Below, one piece after another: positions 10,301 through 21,457 of a DNA stretch of 64,000 nucleotides (position 1 is the first letter of the stretch; each line of letters opens with the position of its first letter). Made by a program: the position numbers and the translations under genes. Under the pieces are notes generated by a model. It was given only the letters and a program-made list of their open reading frames with translations. It was not told the origin of the DNA and did not search any database. Origin of the DNA: Hordeum vulgare subsp. vulgare (taxonomy: Eukaryota; Streptophyta; Magnoliopsida; Poales; Poaceae); assembly GCF_904849725.1 (NCBI RefSeq), contig NC_058524.1, positions 356,001,823 through 356,065,822 of the forward strand, written 5' to 3'.

Positions 10301-11951
10301 TGATACGTCTCAAACGTATCTATAATTTTTGATGGTTTCATGTTGTTATCTTGTCATCTTTGGATGTTTTATGTACCTTTTATATCTTTTTTGGGACTAA
10401 CTTATTAATTCAGTGCCAAGTGCCAGTTCCTGTTTTTTCTGTGTTTTTGGCTCTTTTCAGATCTGATTTTGGAACGGAGTCCAAACGGAATAAAATCCCC
10501 GAAATAAATTTTTCCCGAACGGAAGAAGATCAGGGGGCTTGAGGGCCAAGCCAAGAGAGCTACATGGGGCCCACAAGCCCCGTAGCCGCCACCTGGGGAG
10601 CGGCGACTAGCAGGCTTGTGGCCTCCCTGGCGCCCCCCTGACCTAGCACCTTCGCCTATATATTCCATAAAATACAGAAAAAAAATCAGGGAATCCACGG
10701 AAACACTTTTCCTCCTCCGCAAGCTTCCGTTTCTGTGAGATCTCATCTGGAGACCCTTCCCGGTGCCCTGCCGGAGGGGACTTTGGAGTTGGAGGGCTTC
10801 TACATCAACATCATCGCCCTCCAATGACTCGTGAGTAGTTCTCTTCAGACCTACGGGTCCGTAGTTAGTAGCTAGATGGTGTCTTCTCTCTCTTGGATCT
10901 TCAATACAAAGTTCTCCATGATCTTCATGGAGATCTATCCGATGTAATCCTATTTGGCGGTGTGTTTGTCGAGATCCGATGAATTGTGGATTTGTGATCA
11001 GATTATCTATGATATATATTTGAGTCTTTGCTGATTTCTTATATGCATGATTTGATATCCTTGTAAGTCTCTCCGAGTCTTGGGTTTTGTTTTGCCAACT
11101 AGATCTATGATTCTTGCAATGGGAGAAGTGCTTGATTTTGGGATCATACCGTGTGGTGACCTTTCCCAGTGACAGTAGGGGCAGCAAGGCACACATCATG
11201 TTGTTGCCATCAAGGGTAACAACATGGGCTTTTATCGTAGATATGAGATTGTCCATCTACATCATGTCATCTTGCTTAAGGCGTTACTCTGTTCTTTTGG
11301 ACTTAATACACTAGATGCATGCTGGATAGCGGTCGACGTGTGGAGTAATAGTAGTAGATGCAGAAAGTATCAGTATACTTGTTTTGGACGTGGTGCCTAT
11401 AGATATAATCATTGCCATAGATGACGTCACGACTTTGCGTGGTTCTATCAATTGCTCGACAGTAATTTGTTCACCAACCGTATACTTGTTTTCATGAGAG
11501 AAGCAACTAGTGAACACTACAACCCCCGGGTCTATTCAAACCTATCGTTTCCACTTTTGCTTTTACATTGCTTTGTTACCTTGTTGCTTTCAGTTCTCAC
11601 TTGGCAAACAATCTATAAGGGATTGACAACCCCTTCATAGCGTTGGGAGCAAGCTTTTTTTGTTTGTGCTGGTACTTGTGATACTCCTTCACTGGATCGA
11701 TACCTTGGTTCTCAAAATCGAGGGAAATACTTACCATCGCTGTGCTACATCACCCTTACCGCTTCGAGGGTACACGAACGCAAGGCTCCAAGGCCACGGG
11801 GGAATCCTTTGCATATTTTCCTTGGAAGTCCCTTAAGGCGTAGCCATAGTAGAACGATTCCTGGTGCCGTTGCTGAGGAGTATCAAGACAAGAATAGTCT
11901 CGTGTCAGCACGTATTTCTGGTGCCGTTGAAGGTCTTTTGTTGTAGTAGCA
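10301..11951 (+). repeat. 3' LTR (1651 bp) of the non-autonomous Gypsy element
   Basis: Starts TGATACGTCTCAAACG and ends GTAGTAGCA, followed by the AGCGT target duplication. A long open frame on its minus strand (10405-11256) is broken in the sister LTR and is not called as a gene. Confidence 0.93.
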
Positions 11952-11956
11952 AGCGT
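11952..11956. repeat. Target-site duplication AGCGT (right)
   Basis: Exact repeat of 4962-4966. Confidence 0.95.
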
Positions 11957-12307
11957 CACCACCACCGGAGCGCCGTCACGCTACCAGAGAACTCATCTAC
12001 TTCTCCGTCTTGCTTGCTAGATCAAGAAGGCTAAGTTCATCGTCGAGCTATACGTGTGCAGAACGCAGAGGTGTCGTCCGTTCGGCACTAGACCGGAACG
12101 GATCGTGATATGGATCTTGGGACGGTTCGTGGGGCTCATCGAGGGACGTGAAGACGTTCCACTACATCAATCGCATTTCTTAACGCTTCCTACTATGTGA
12201 TATACAAGGGTACATAGATCCAAATCTCCTCTCATAGATGGACATCACCATGATAGGTCTTCGTGTGCGTAGGAAATTTTTTGTTTCCCATGCAACGTTC
12301 CCCAACA
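11957..12307 (+). repeat. Copia LTR fragment (right part)
   Basis: Continues the LTR interrupted at 4966 and ends ...ACGTTCCCCAACA, the terminal form of WIS/Angela-type LTRs. No primer-binding site follows at 12308, so this is either a 3' LTR or a solo LTR. Confidence 0.75.
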
Positions 12308-13697
12308 TTCTTCTCCCTACGCCTGACCGCACCCGACCAATGCTCTAGGTGCGTGTATTTTCAGGCCGTGGATGCAATGATGGGTGAGTGCATTGATATG
12401 AGGATCAACCACACCTCAGAGGGCCTCACACGCTAGTGGGTGTATGTCGACGCAGGTCAGTACATCCCCCGGTTGTTGATCCATCATGCTCGATGGTGGT
12501 AAGCTCTGGGTGGGGCCACACGAGGCTTGACGACCCAAGGCTGTTGCTGGTGAGGAGGAGGTTAGACACCTTGAGGGCGGCGGAGGTGACGCCCTCGCTG
12601 GTCGTGAGGGAGTACCTCAGGTGGCTAATTACCCCCCTTCAACGCCACTCCCGTTTGATGTGGGCCTTCTCTAGGCCGGAGGACCCCATGCGGCTCCATC
12701 CGATGCGCGTGGCAGTCGACGTGCTCGACCAAATGCTACAAATCCCGATTGGAGAGCCTGCCGACGGCCTTCCCCAAGGGGGGCGTCCCTTGTACAAGTA
12801 CAAGAACGGGGAAGACCTTATTCGGAAGATGCCACACTTGGATCAGTGGGGGATGCTTCCAGACGGCCACGAGGGGCCTCGAGACAACCCTGTCCTGGTG
12901 GTTCGTGAACCGGGAGCCCTGACGGGCCTGGAGCCCCCAGCCGAGGCGGCAGGGACGGCAGACACCCGCCTCGGTCCCAATCTCAGGGCAGTACTATCAC
13001 GCTGCCAAGGGTGCTGAGGAGGAGGAGATGGGCCCCCAGAGACGAGTTAGTACCGCCACTTTGCCAGGCTTGTTTCTGTGCCCCAGGTGTGGCTGACCCC
13101 TCCTTCCGTTTAGGTTTCCTACGAGCAAAAGAGCCAACAAGCCCCCTGGTCTGGCGTGTGCCCTCCCGCCGTTGGACGGGGCAGGGGGAAATTGGTTAAG
13201 ACGCGCCAGACCACCGCGTGAGCGACACGCGTCGTCGCGACACCACTCCACCATTGCCCATCGAGGACGCAGGGTGAAGGCCGGTGACTCCCCGGGAACC
13301 CCCCCGTGGGAGGCTCTATGAGTGAAGACGTGTTGGTGGGCCCCTTGGGGGTGCCTTCCTCTGTGGCGAGTGATGAGACAAAGGGGACAGAGCTACCATC
13401 CACCTCGGTTGTCTTGACCAACGCGGTAGACGGCTTCGAGGAGCCAACCGCCTTGGAGGGGGCTTTGAGCCCTCCATGCGCGATCCCCCGCCTCGATGGG
13501 GCGGGCTAGCATCAGCCGGCTCCCAGCCCCCGGTGGGCGACGCTAGAGCCTCTAGGGCCCCATCAGTGGAGGAAGACACCAGGACCGAGCAGGACTGGTC
13601 CGTGGCACTCGTGGCATCCCGGACCTTGATCTGTCATGACCACCTGCGGAACGCCTTGAGCACATTGGATTGGGAATGAGCTTTGGGATGCCGACGC
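12308..13697. other. GC-rich segment of unknown origin
   Basis: About 1.4 kb between the Copia LTR end and the first base that aligns with the chromovirus LTR. Base composition is clearly higher in GC than its neighbours. It does not resemble the corresponding part of the 3' LTR (21458-23488). Many short overlapping ORFs occur, as expected for GC-rich DNA; only 12436-13017 is listed separately. It may be a piece of another element joined by deletion. Confidence 0.5.
12436..13017 (+). CDS. Possible protein fragment, unrecognised (193 codons)
   Basis: The frame starts MGVCRRRSVHPPVV and ends RCQGC. It is rich in Arg, Pro and Gly, which partly reflects GC content. Its middle has plausible protein-like text (MRVAVDVLDQMLQIPIGEP, GRPLYKYKNGEDLIRKMP) rather than simple repeats. 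I do not recognise a family, and no start context or splice pattern singles out this ATG. It may be a remnant of a transposon accessory protein or a chance frame. Confidence 0.25.
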   Translation: MGVCRRRSVHPPVVDPSCSMVVSSGWGHTRLDDPRLLLVRRRLDTLRAAEVTPSLVVREYLRWLITPLQRHSRLMWAFSRPEDPMRLHPMRVAVDVLDQMLQIPIGEPADGLPQGGRPLYKYKNGEDLIRKMPHLDQWGMLPDGHEGPRDNPVLVVREPGALTGLEPPAEAAGTADTRLGPNLRAVLSRCQGC

Positions 13698-15794
13698 GCG
13701 CTCCTCCTCCTCTCTGTCCAGAGGTAGGAGACGACCTCGACAGGTGTGCCCCACCTGTCGAACGCCCATCCTCCTGTCCCTCGCTCCGTGCAGCCACTGA
13801 CCGCAGGGGCCCGCGCGTTTGGGAAGGCTGGCTGGCTGGCCATCTGGGCCGGCCGAGCCCCAGGCCGAGCCAGGCCATGGCTGATGCCCTTTTTCTTTTA
13901 TTTTAAAACTCTGTTTTAAAAGATTTTATAAAAGATTTAACTAGTGAAAATTAATGATTCTTCCACTGTTATTTTTCTAAAAATGAGGAGTATTTAATAG
14001 ATGTGTTAGACAAATTTTTAGGACAACTTATCTGTTTTATAATAATTAAAAATGCTATTTGGAATAGTTGTGCTTCTATTAAATTGCTTTTTAAAATATT
14101 CCTTTCACTAAAACCAGAAACACATATTTTTAGAATAGCAATATGGATTTATCAGAATTAAATAACATTTTTAAAAGTGACTATGTGATCTGTTTTGGAG
14201 TGAGCTACTTATTGCTTTTTATTTATTACGACGATAGAAACCCCATTTGACGAAGCAGTTGGACTTGAAGACCCCGAAGACCACGGATACTTAGCTGACC
14301 AAGGCAAGCAGCCCTTTGACCATGTTCGAGCATATGTTATATTGCATGCTAGTAAAGCAAATATTTTCGTTGCATGTGATCATAAGTATCGGTAAATAAT
14401 TGAAGTGATGTTATAGATGGCTCCTCCAGAGCAGTTGCATTTTGTGCATGATCCTACCACCTATGAGGGTCATGCAAACACCATGTTGACAAGTAAAGCT
14501 AAGGATAGTAGTAGCATGAGCATGATGATGGTATAAATCAAAGGTTTATGAAAACCCCGTCGGGTGCCACTAATGCCCGAGGGTGATAATGAGTTAGGTG
14601 GCCACTTTTGGTGAATTAGTGCACTAGGTATTTGGTGTGTGTATGGTTTCAAAAATGGGATTAGATTTATGATGTGTCGACCGTCCCAACCTCACAAGTG
14701 CGACCACGTTACCCCTTTATGGGATGGGGCTTTGTTGATCACTCTAGTCCGTGCTAGCAAAGAGCCACATTTCTAGTGGCGGGAGTTATGTGTTCTCACA
14801 CTCGTGACGGGTCGTGCCAGGTAGGACGACTATGCCATTTTTACCTATTCCGGGCACACCGTTGGTCCCCACATGGATGATACTGTCCAGAGTCGGTGCT
14901 CGTAAGACGTACATCATGTGGGCTGGGTACCAATCCAGTGGATCTCTTTGTCTAGTATCGTCAGGGGAAGGCATTGATCGGGTACTTACGTCAGGTATGT
15001 TATATACCGCGAGTCGTGGATGACACGGAAGTTTCCTAGATCTCGTAGGTACAGCGTACAACCTCTACAGAGTGTAAAACTATTCGAATAGTCGTGTCCA
15101 TGGTCAAGGACAGTTGGGTGGTGGTGCTTAAACTATGTCCAGTCGTTTCCGCATAAACCAAGTGTGTGTGTGTGTTTTATGGTGTTAATATGAAAGAGTT
15201 GATATGACCAAGTTTGGTGAGTTGGCATATCTGGTGAACCCAGAGTGTTCAGCCCTTATCAGATATATTGATATATGTAACGTGTTCTTCTAAACAACAT
15301 CTAGCTCATGTTGCACTTCCCTGATCATGTTTATTTATTGTTATGCTGTTGTCCACCAAACTGCATATTACTTGTTATTCTACCAACTACATTGTTCATA
15401 TCATGGGCTGTTTGCGAGTACATTCAAAGTACTCACTGGCTTGCCACTGGTTATATTATTGACGAGACATGGAAGGACCGGAATTTGGAGAAGAGTACGT
15501 CTTTTGAGACGACCCTCCGAACTAGGACGCTTCCCAGTCAGAATGCATGTTGGTGTAGGCTGATGGCATGGGCGCCCGTTTAGCCCTAATATTTCATTAC
15601 TAGCTGTATCAGTGTGATTTGGCCTTACATGCCCTACCTTGTGAACTTGACCTTTCGGTTATGTGTTGTAATAATTTGGTATTTGGATGTAAGACTCTTA
15701 ATATTCAGTATCTATGTGTTCGGTGAGCAGTGATCTCTGGAATCATTGAGCACGTTCATTCGGTGATCTCGACTCATAAGTCGGGGTCCCCACA
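13698..15794 (+). repeat. 5' LTR of the chromovirus element, 5'-truncated
   Basis: Aligns from about 13698 (CTCCTCCTCCTCTCTGTCC) with 23489 onward of the 3' LTR and ends ...GGTCCCCACA. Roughly the first 2 kb of the LTR (equivalent to 21458-23488) is missing and replaced by the unrelated GC-rich segment. It contains a short TG run near 15164, also present near 24980. Confidence 0.85.
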
Positions 15795-15798
15795 GAGC

Positions 15799-15810
15799 TG
15801 GTATCAGAGC
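15799..15810 (+). other. Primer-binding site (tRNA-iMet)
   Basis: TGGTATCAGAGC, a perfect match to the usual initiator-Met primer-binding sequence, four bases after the 5' LTR. Confidence 0.9.
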
Positions 15811-16346
15811 CATCCTGACTGTAGGAAGCCTTAGGTATCATAGACGATAGCCAAGATGAGTAGTACACTCAGCCTTTACACTTGAGAGTTTTGCAGCCAC
15901 CAAAAACTTTCTAACCCTCTCCTACAACCTTGTAGATGAACGCCGTACCTGAGATGCTTCTGGAGACGGGCTTTCCCCTGCTTTTGGGATATAGACTCGA
16001 GAAGTGTCAAGTACGCCGCACACCCATCTTCCTGTACCACGAGCACTGGGTCAACGCCGACACCAAGGAATATCACGTGGACGTGATAGTGAAGGCTAAT
16101 GACTCCCCAACTAGTTAGTTATTCGAAGGACCTCAGATGGAGGATCTGATGTTGGCAATGGAGAAGGCCGCACAAGAGGCGCTCGTGCGTCTCCGCGACA
16201 TCCTTCTCGAGAGGGCTAACGAGCCATCTACTCACCGCCTGCCTTTTGTTAAGGACGAGATTGACGGGAGCTAGACACTCAACCCATCTTCAGAGGATGG
16301 GATGCCACCAAAGTTTTAAACCTACTTCAGCCTCTCCTCCGACACT

Positions 16347-16700
16347 TTGACTCACCTTTTGATCAAGGAGTCAACAAAGCTTCGCCAAGAATTGCACCAA
16401 GTCAACGACATACTTCGTCTGGAGAATATGAAGACCCGCAAGGTCAAGAAGGAAGGAGTACCCGAAGGGCGGCCAACCATTGCCTTCCGAGGAGGAGTAC
16501 CACCGCTCCAGGCCATTCCCATTCAGAGTCGCCGTCAGACCGCGGAAGAGTACACTGAGCTCCTCACTGCTTCGCCAACTAAGAGACGCCGTGATGGACC
16601 ACTTCCATCTCCCACACCCCTAAAGGAGGAAAACATCGATGAAGATGAAGACGAAGACCCTCCACAACCTGCCTACGAGACACACCAGTCCGCCGCTTAG
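16347..16700 (+). pseudogene. Upstream ORF between leader and gag of the chromovirus element
   Basis: A 117-codon frame (MTHLLIKESTKLRQELHQV...YETHQSAA) upstream of gag. The N-terminal 30 residues are charged and helix-prone. The rest is basic and Pro-rich, then strongly acidic (NIDEDEDEDPP). An earlier 60-codon frame at 15936-16118 and in-frame stops between them suggest the remains of one longer upstream reading frame. Function unknown. It may be an additional element-encoded protein or the decayed N-terminal extension of gag. Confidence 0.35.
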
Positions 16701-16987
16701 GAGTACGACTTAGGCAATTAGGAGTCTCCCCCAAGCGTAGTGAGTCCATGTACCGGTTCATGTGAACCATGAGTGTTCAGTGAGCATGTATGATGCAAGA
16801 CGAATTTCTTCCTTAGGCACTTGTAAGCGACTACATGACTTATTTTAAATTTAATGCATTAGCTTTTCCCAAAAACCTTTGATTAAAAATCTCACATTAG
16901 CATGGCACCAAAACCCCCTTATTAGAGCATTATCCCTTATGATTCCCGGCCAATTCGACATATTGACCTGTCTACTCCCCTGACAGG

Positions 16988-18080
16988 ATGGTGATTTCAA
17001 CTTGCACCGGCACATTCGGCAACCCCGGCTCTGCCTCTTCAGGCCAGCAGCAGGGAACCGGAGGGGACGCTCAAGCTGGAGATCACCACGAGCAGTAGCA
17101 AGGCGATATTCCACCGCCACCGCCTACTCCAGAAAGCTTGATTATTGCTCAGTTCCTCCAAGCTGTCTGAGAGGAACGCCAAGCCAGTAATGCCTCCATC
17201 CAGTAGCTGGCTCAAGTCTTGGTGAACAATTCGCCGCAAAATGGGAATGTCAACGGTTTCTCTACTCTATCTGAGTTTATGCGGACTACGCCTCCTATAT
17301 TCACGGAGACGACTGAACCATTGGACGTCGATGACTAGATCCGCATTATCGAAGACCTCTTCACGCTGGTCGAGTGCACCGATGATCGCAAGAAAGTCCT
17401 TTATGCTGACATTCCTCGTGGAATGATGACCTTTAAGAAGCGGGAATTCTGACCTTTAAGGCAAGGCAGCGGAACTATCAAGGAGTACCTACAGAAGTTT
17501 AACCTCGTGTCAAGATATGCACCAGAGGACGTCAACACTGAGGCCGCAAAAGTGGAATGCTTTATGTCAGGACTACAACAGTCACTCCAGTATCAACTGG
17601 TTGGTTGTGAATGCCGGACCTTCTGCAATATGGTTAACAAGGCCCTTATGTTGGAGGATAAGCGTCGTGCAATGGACAACACCCGTAAGCGCAAGCTGAT
17701 GGGTAGCGGAGGACCCAACAATCTGAAGCCACACCCATGGCAGTCAGCTCCAGCAAGACCCTGTTATCAGCAGCAACTGTATAAGTCTCCAACGTTCCGC
17801 CAGAACTACTAGCCTCAGCAACAAGTCAACACCAAGCCAGCATTCAACCCACCGAACAACAGTGCAGTCAAGACCAACATCCCGGGACAGGTTACCCCTT
17901 TTGTATGTGGACAAACTGGGCACTATTCCAGGCAGTGCCCCTAGAAGAAGCCCGACGCACCGCGCCCCAATGTGCCAAATCAAGGTCAAGGAGCACAGGG
18001 CAGGAACCAGGCTCCCTGCAACCAGTAGTATCAAAGCAGGGTACGTATTAATCACATCTCCGCAGAAGAGGCACAGGAAG
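16988..18080 (+). pseudogene. Chromovirus gag, decayed
   Basis: The frame begins MVISTCTGTFGNPG. Recognisable gag text follows (LSEFMRTTPPIFTETTEPLDVDD, then SRYAPEDVNTEAAKVECFMSGL from about 17508), then a basic C-terminus and a damaged CCHC knuckle near 17902-17945 (VCGQTGHYSRQC). The first cysteine pair of the knuckle is disrupted. In-frame stops occur near 17096, 17168, 17203, 17336, 17810 and 17942; most are TAG or TGA where CAG, CGA or TGG would fit. The gag cannot be translated. Gag would form the virus-like particle and bind the genomic RNA. Confidence 0.8.
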
Positions 18081-21000
18081 AACCGGACTGCATTCTGTGT
18101 ATGTTCCTCGTCAACTCCACCCCAGTAACAATATTGTTTGATTGTGGTGCTTCGCATTATTTTGTTACTTAGAAGTTTGTGGAAAAATGTGGTTTGAAGC
18201 CTACCCTACTTAATGGGCAAATGGAAGTACATACCCCGGGAGCAGTGCTAAGGACCAACCTAGGATGTAGAAGAGCCGGTATCAATATTAATGGGATAAG
18301 CTTCTCAGCAGACCTCGTCGTCATTAAGTCGCAAGGCTTAGAAGTAATCCTTGGAATGGATTGTTTGGCAAAACACCAGAGCATCTTGGACTATGCCAAC
18401 AAGACTATTACCATGACAAGCGACCAAGGGGTCAAAGTCAAGTATGTCTGTGAGCCTGTATCCGCTCGAGTCCCGCAGGTTAATAGCCTATCGGGAGAAG
18501 AGCTAGACTGAGTGCCGATAGTCTGTGAATACCCAGACGTCTTTCCTGATGAGCTACCAGGGATGCCTCGCAACCGATACATCGAGTTCATCATTGATCT
18601 CATGCCCGGGTCAAGGCCTATCTATAAGAAGCCTTATAGGATGGGATCCGAAGAGCTAGCAGAGCTGAAGAAGCAAGTACCTCACTCAGGAAGGGATTCA
18701 TTCGTCCGAGTGCATCACCTTGGGGATCACCTGTTCTATTCATGTCTAAGAAGGATGGGACTATCAGACTCTGCGTCGATTACCGTTCTCTCAATGAAGG
18801 AACGATCAAGAACAAGTACCCACTCCCCAAGATTGAAGACTTCTTTGACCACTTAAATGGAGCTAAGGTATTTTGTAAGATCGATCTCCGATCTGGATAT
18901 TACCAACTGAAGATCCGACCTGAAGAGACACCCAAGACTGCATTCTTGACCCAGTATGGTCTATACGAGTGCACTGTCATGTCTTTTGGGTTGACAAATG
19001 CCCCACCATACATCATGTACCTCATGAACAATGTCTTCATGGAATACCTGGATAAGTTTGTCGTCGTATTCATCGATGACATGTTAATCTTCTCCAAGTA
19101 CGAAGAAGAGCATGAGCAACAATTGAGGTTAGTGTTGGAGAAGCTTAGAGAGCACGAACTTTATGCCAAGTTCAGCAAATGCCAATTCTGGCTGCACGAA
19201 GTTGGATTCTTGGGTCATACCATGACGGGAAACAGATTGGCGGTTGATCCTTCGAGGATTACTATGGTAATCAATTGGGAGTCGCCAGTCGATGTGAAGG
19301 AAGTCATTAGCTTCCTCGGACTTGAGGGATATTACCGCAAGTTCATAGAAGGATTCTCCCGCATCGCTCGACCCATGACTCAGCGCTTGAAGAAAGGCAA
19401 GAAGTTCGAATGGACGCCGGAGTGTGAAGCAAGCTTCCAGGAGCTGAAGAAGAGATTGACTACCGAACCAGTATTGGCTACTCCAGATATGAGCAAGGAG
19501 TTTGTGATATATTGTGATGCCTCCATAACCTGGCTCGGTGGGGTGCTAATGCTAGATGGCAGGGTCGTGGCATACTTTTCGCGGCAACTATGCCCACATG
19601 AGGAGAACTGTGCCACCCATGATCTCGAGTTGGCAGCAGTAGTGCATGCCTTGAAGACATGGCGACATTATCTTCTGGGGAAACGATGTGAAATATACAC
19701 TAACCACAAGAGTCTGAAGTATATGTTTACTTAATGGGAATTGAATATGAAGCAGCGAAGATGATTGGAGTTAATTAAATACTATGACCTCAGCATTCGG
19801 TACCGCCCCGGTAAGGCCAATGTGGTGGCCGATGCCTTAAGCCGGAAGGCTAGCACCTTGAATGTTATGCTCAAGGAAAGGCTACCTGCCTTATATGTAG
19901 ATATGCAAAGCTTTGGGTTGGTCCTAGTTGAACCAGGATTCGTAGCTAACCTCGAAGTCAAACCAACGCTGGCAGACGACATCAAGGAGGTTGAGAAGGG
20001 GCACAAGAGCATTGAAGGCATCAAGAAGAAGATCCAGGAGGGCAAGGCCCCAAAATTCTCGGTTGATGAGCAAGGAGTAGTGTGGTTTGGGAAACTTTTA
20101 TGCGTACCCAACAAGGTGGAACTCAAGGATCTGATCCTGCAAGAGGCCCATGACACACCCTACTCTATTCACCCCGGTGGTGCCCAGATGTACCAAGACC
20201 TCCGAGAGAAATTCTGGTGGCATGGCATGAAGAGGGAAATAGCGTCTTATGTTGCCAAGTGCGACGTGTGCCAGCGAGTCAAGGCTGAACATCAATGACC
20301 TCCTAGACTACTACAACCTCTCCAAGTGCCTGAATGGAAGTGGGACAAAGTTGGCATGGATTTCATCACTGGGTTGCCCAGATCAAGCAAGGGGCACAAT
20401 TCCATATGGGTCATTGTCGACCACCTGACCAAGGTGGCCCATTTCATTCCAATCAACACCACTTATGATGGAAACCAGTTGGCTAGTCTGTATATCCATC
20501 ATATAGTGAGTCTCCACGGATTTTCCAACGAGATTGTATATGACCGAGGAACGTAATTCATCTCAAGATTCTGGACGAAGTTCCAAGAAGCCCTCAAAAC
20601 CAAGCTCTCTTTCAGCACCGCTTTCTACCCGCAGACGGGCAGACAAATGGAGAGAGTAAATCAGATACTCGAAGATATGCTGCACGCTTGTGTCCTGGCA
20701 CATGGTGCCAAATGGGAAGACTGTCTACTATTCGCTGAGTTCTCATACAACAAGAACTACCAATCTAGTCTTGAGATGACCCCATTTGAAGTGTTCTACG
20801 AACAAAAGTGCCGCACCCCGCTCAACTAGTCCGAAACCGGCGAAGGGTTGATTTTCGGGCCGAAAGTTCCGCAAGATGCAGAAATTAAGGTGCGGTTTGT
20901 CTGAGGAAACTTGAAGGCAACCAAGTCGTGATGAAAGAGCTATGCGGATTCTCAGCGCAGAGAAGTGGAGTTCATTCCCGGAGACCAGGTGTACCTCCGC

Positions 21001-21448
21001 ATCACGCCCCTCAAGGGAACCAAGCGTTTCCACGTCAAGGGGAAACTTGCTTCAAGGATCATTGGTCCTTTTAAGATCATGGCAAGGCGTGGAGAAGTTA
21101 CTTACCAGTTCGAGCTACCTCCGGACCTTTCGGGTGTGCACAATGTTTTCCACGTGTCACAACTTCGGAAGTGTGTGCAAGCGCCGAACCGTCCACATAT
21201 TTAAAAGGAAATTGATCATCGGGCCATTGAGCTCTAGCCAGATCTCACTTATTGTGAGAGACCGATCCGCATCTTGGATGAAGAAGAGCGTTGCACCAGA
21301 AGCCGCACCATCAAGTATTTCAAGGTTCAGTGGAGCAACCACACCGAAGCAGAAGCAACATGGGAGCGTGAAGACTATATCCAATCTGAATTTTCGTACC
21401 TTTTCAGCACCTAGTTTAGGAATCTCGGGGACGAGATTCTTGTAAGGG
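18081..21448 (+). pseudogene. Chromovirus pol: protease, reverse transcriptase, RNase H, integrase, chromodomain (decayed)
   Basis: Domains in order: protease about 18110-18510, with LFDCGAS at the active site (usually DSGAS) and ILGMDCL; stop TGA at 18509. Reverse transcriptase 18512-19300, with a frameshift near 18680-18692, then LCVDYRSLN, the catalytic VFIDDM and a FLG motif. RNase H about 19495-19850 (YCDAS...), with TAA at 19732-19734 before IRYRPGKANVVADALSR. Integrase zinc finger 20160-20290 (HPGG...CDVCQ), TGA at 20296. Core about 20326-20700 with D, D and E positions visible (GMDFITGLP, YDRGT, MERVNQ); TAA at 20554, TAG at 20827. A chromodomain near 21320-21410 contains YFKVQWSN and ATWEREDY. 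The element could not encode its own enzymes. Confidence 0.88.
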
Positions 21449-21453
21449 GGATA
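21441..21453 (+). other. Polypurine tract
   Basis: TGTAAGGGGGATA just upstream of the 3' LTR start TGTCACAACC follows the usual chromovirus pattern (GACGAGATTC...AAGGGGGA). Confidence 0.75.
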
Positions 21454-21457
21454 GGTC

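Larger units (their letters stand above)
4967..11951 (+). mobile_element. Complete non-autonomous Athila-like Gypsy LTR retrotransposon
   Basis: 6985 bp with LTRs at 4967-6615 and 10301-11951, a tRNA-Asp-type primer-binding site, a polypurine tract and a perfect 5-bp target duplication. The interior has one open frame (6911-7675) and a 2.6-kb non-coding 3' region, with no gag, protease, reverse transcriptase or integrase. It must have been mobilised in trans. The primer-binding site, the AAGCTTGGGGA polypurine tract and the shared 3' region relate it to the gag-protease elements at 29351 and 57777. The two LTRs differ only slightly by eye (a few mismatches in the first 150 bp), so the insertion is comparatively young within this nest. 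Confidence 0.93.

Noticed and set aside
10405..11256. 283-codon open frame on the minus strand of the 3' LTR
   Set aside because: It lies wholly inside an LTR, antisense. The matching frame in the sister LTR (5226-5919 region) is broken, and the translation has no recognisable domain.
15160..15180. TG dinucleotide run as a possible regulatory or satellite element
   Set aside because: A short microsatellite present at the same LTR position in both copies (also near 24980); nothing beyond simple sequence.
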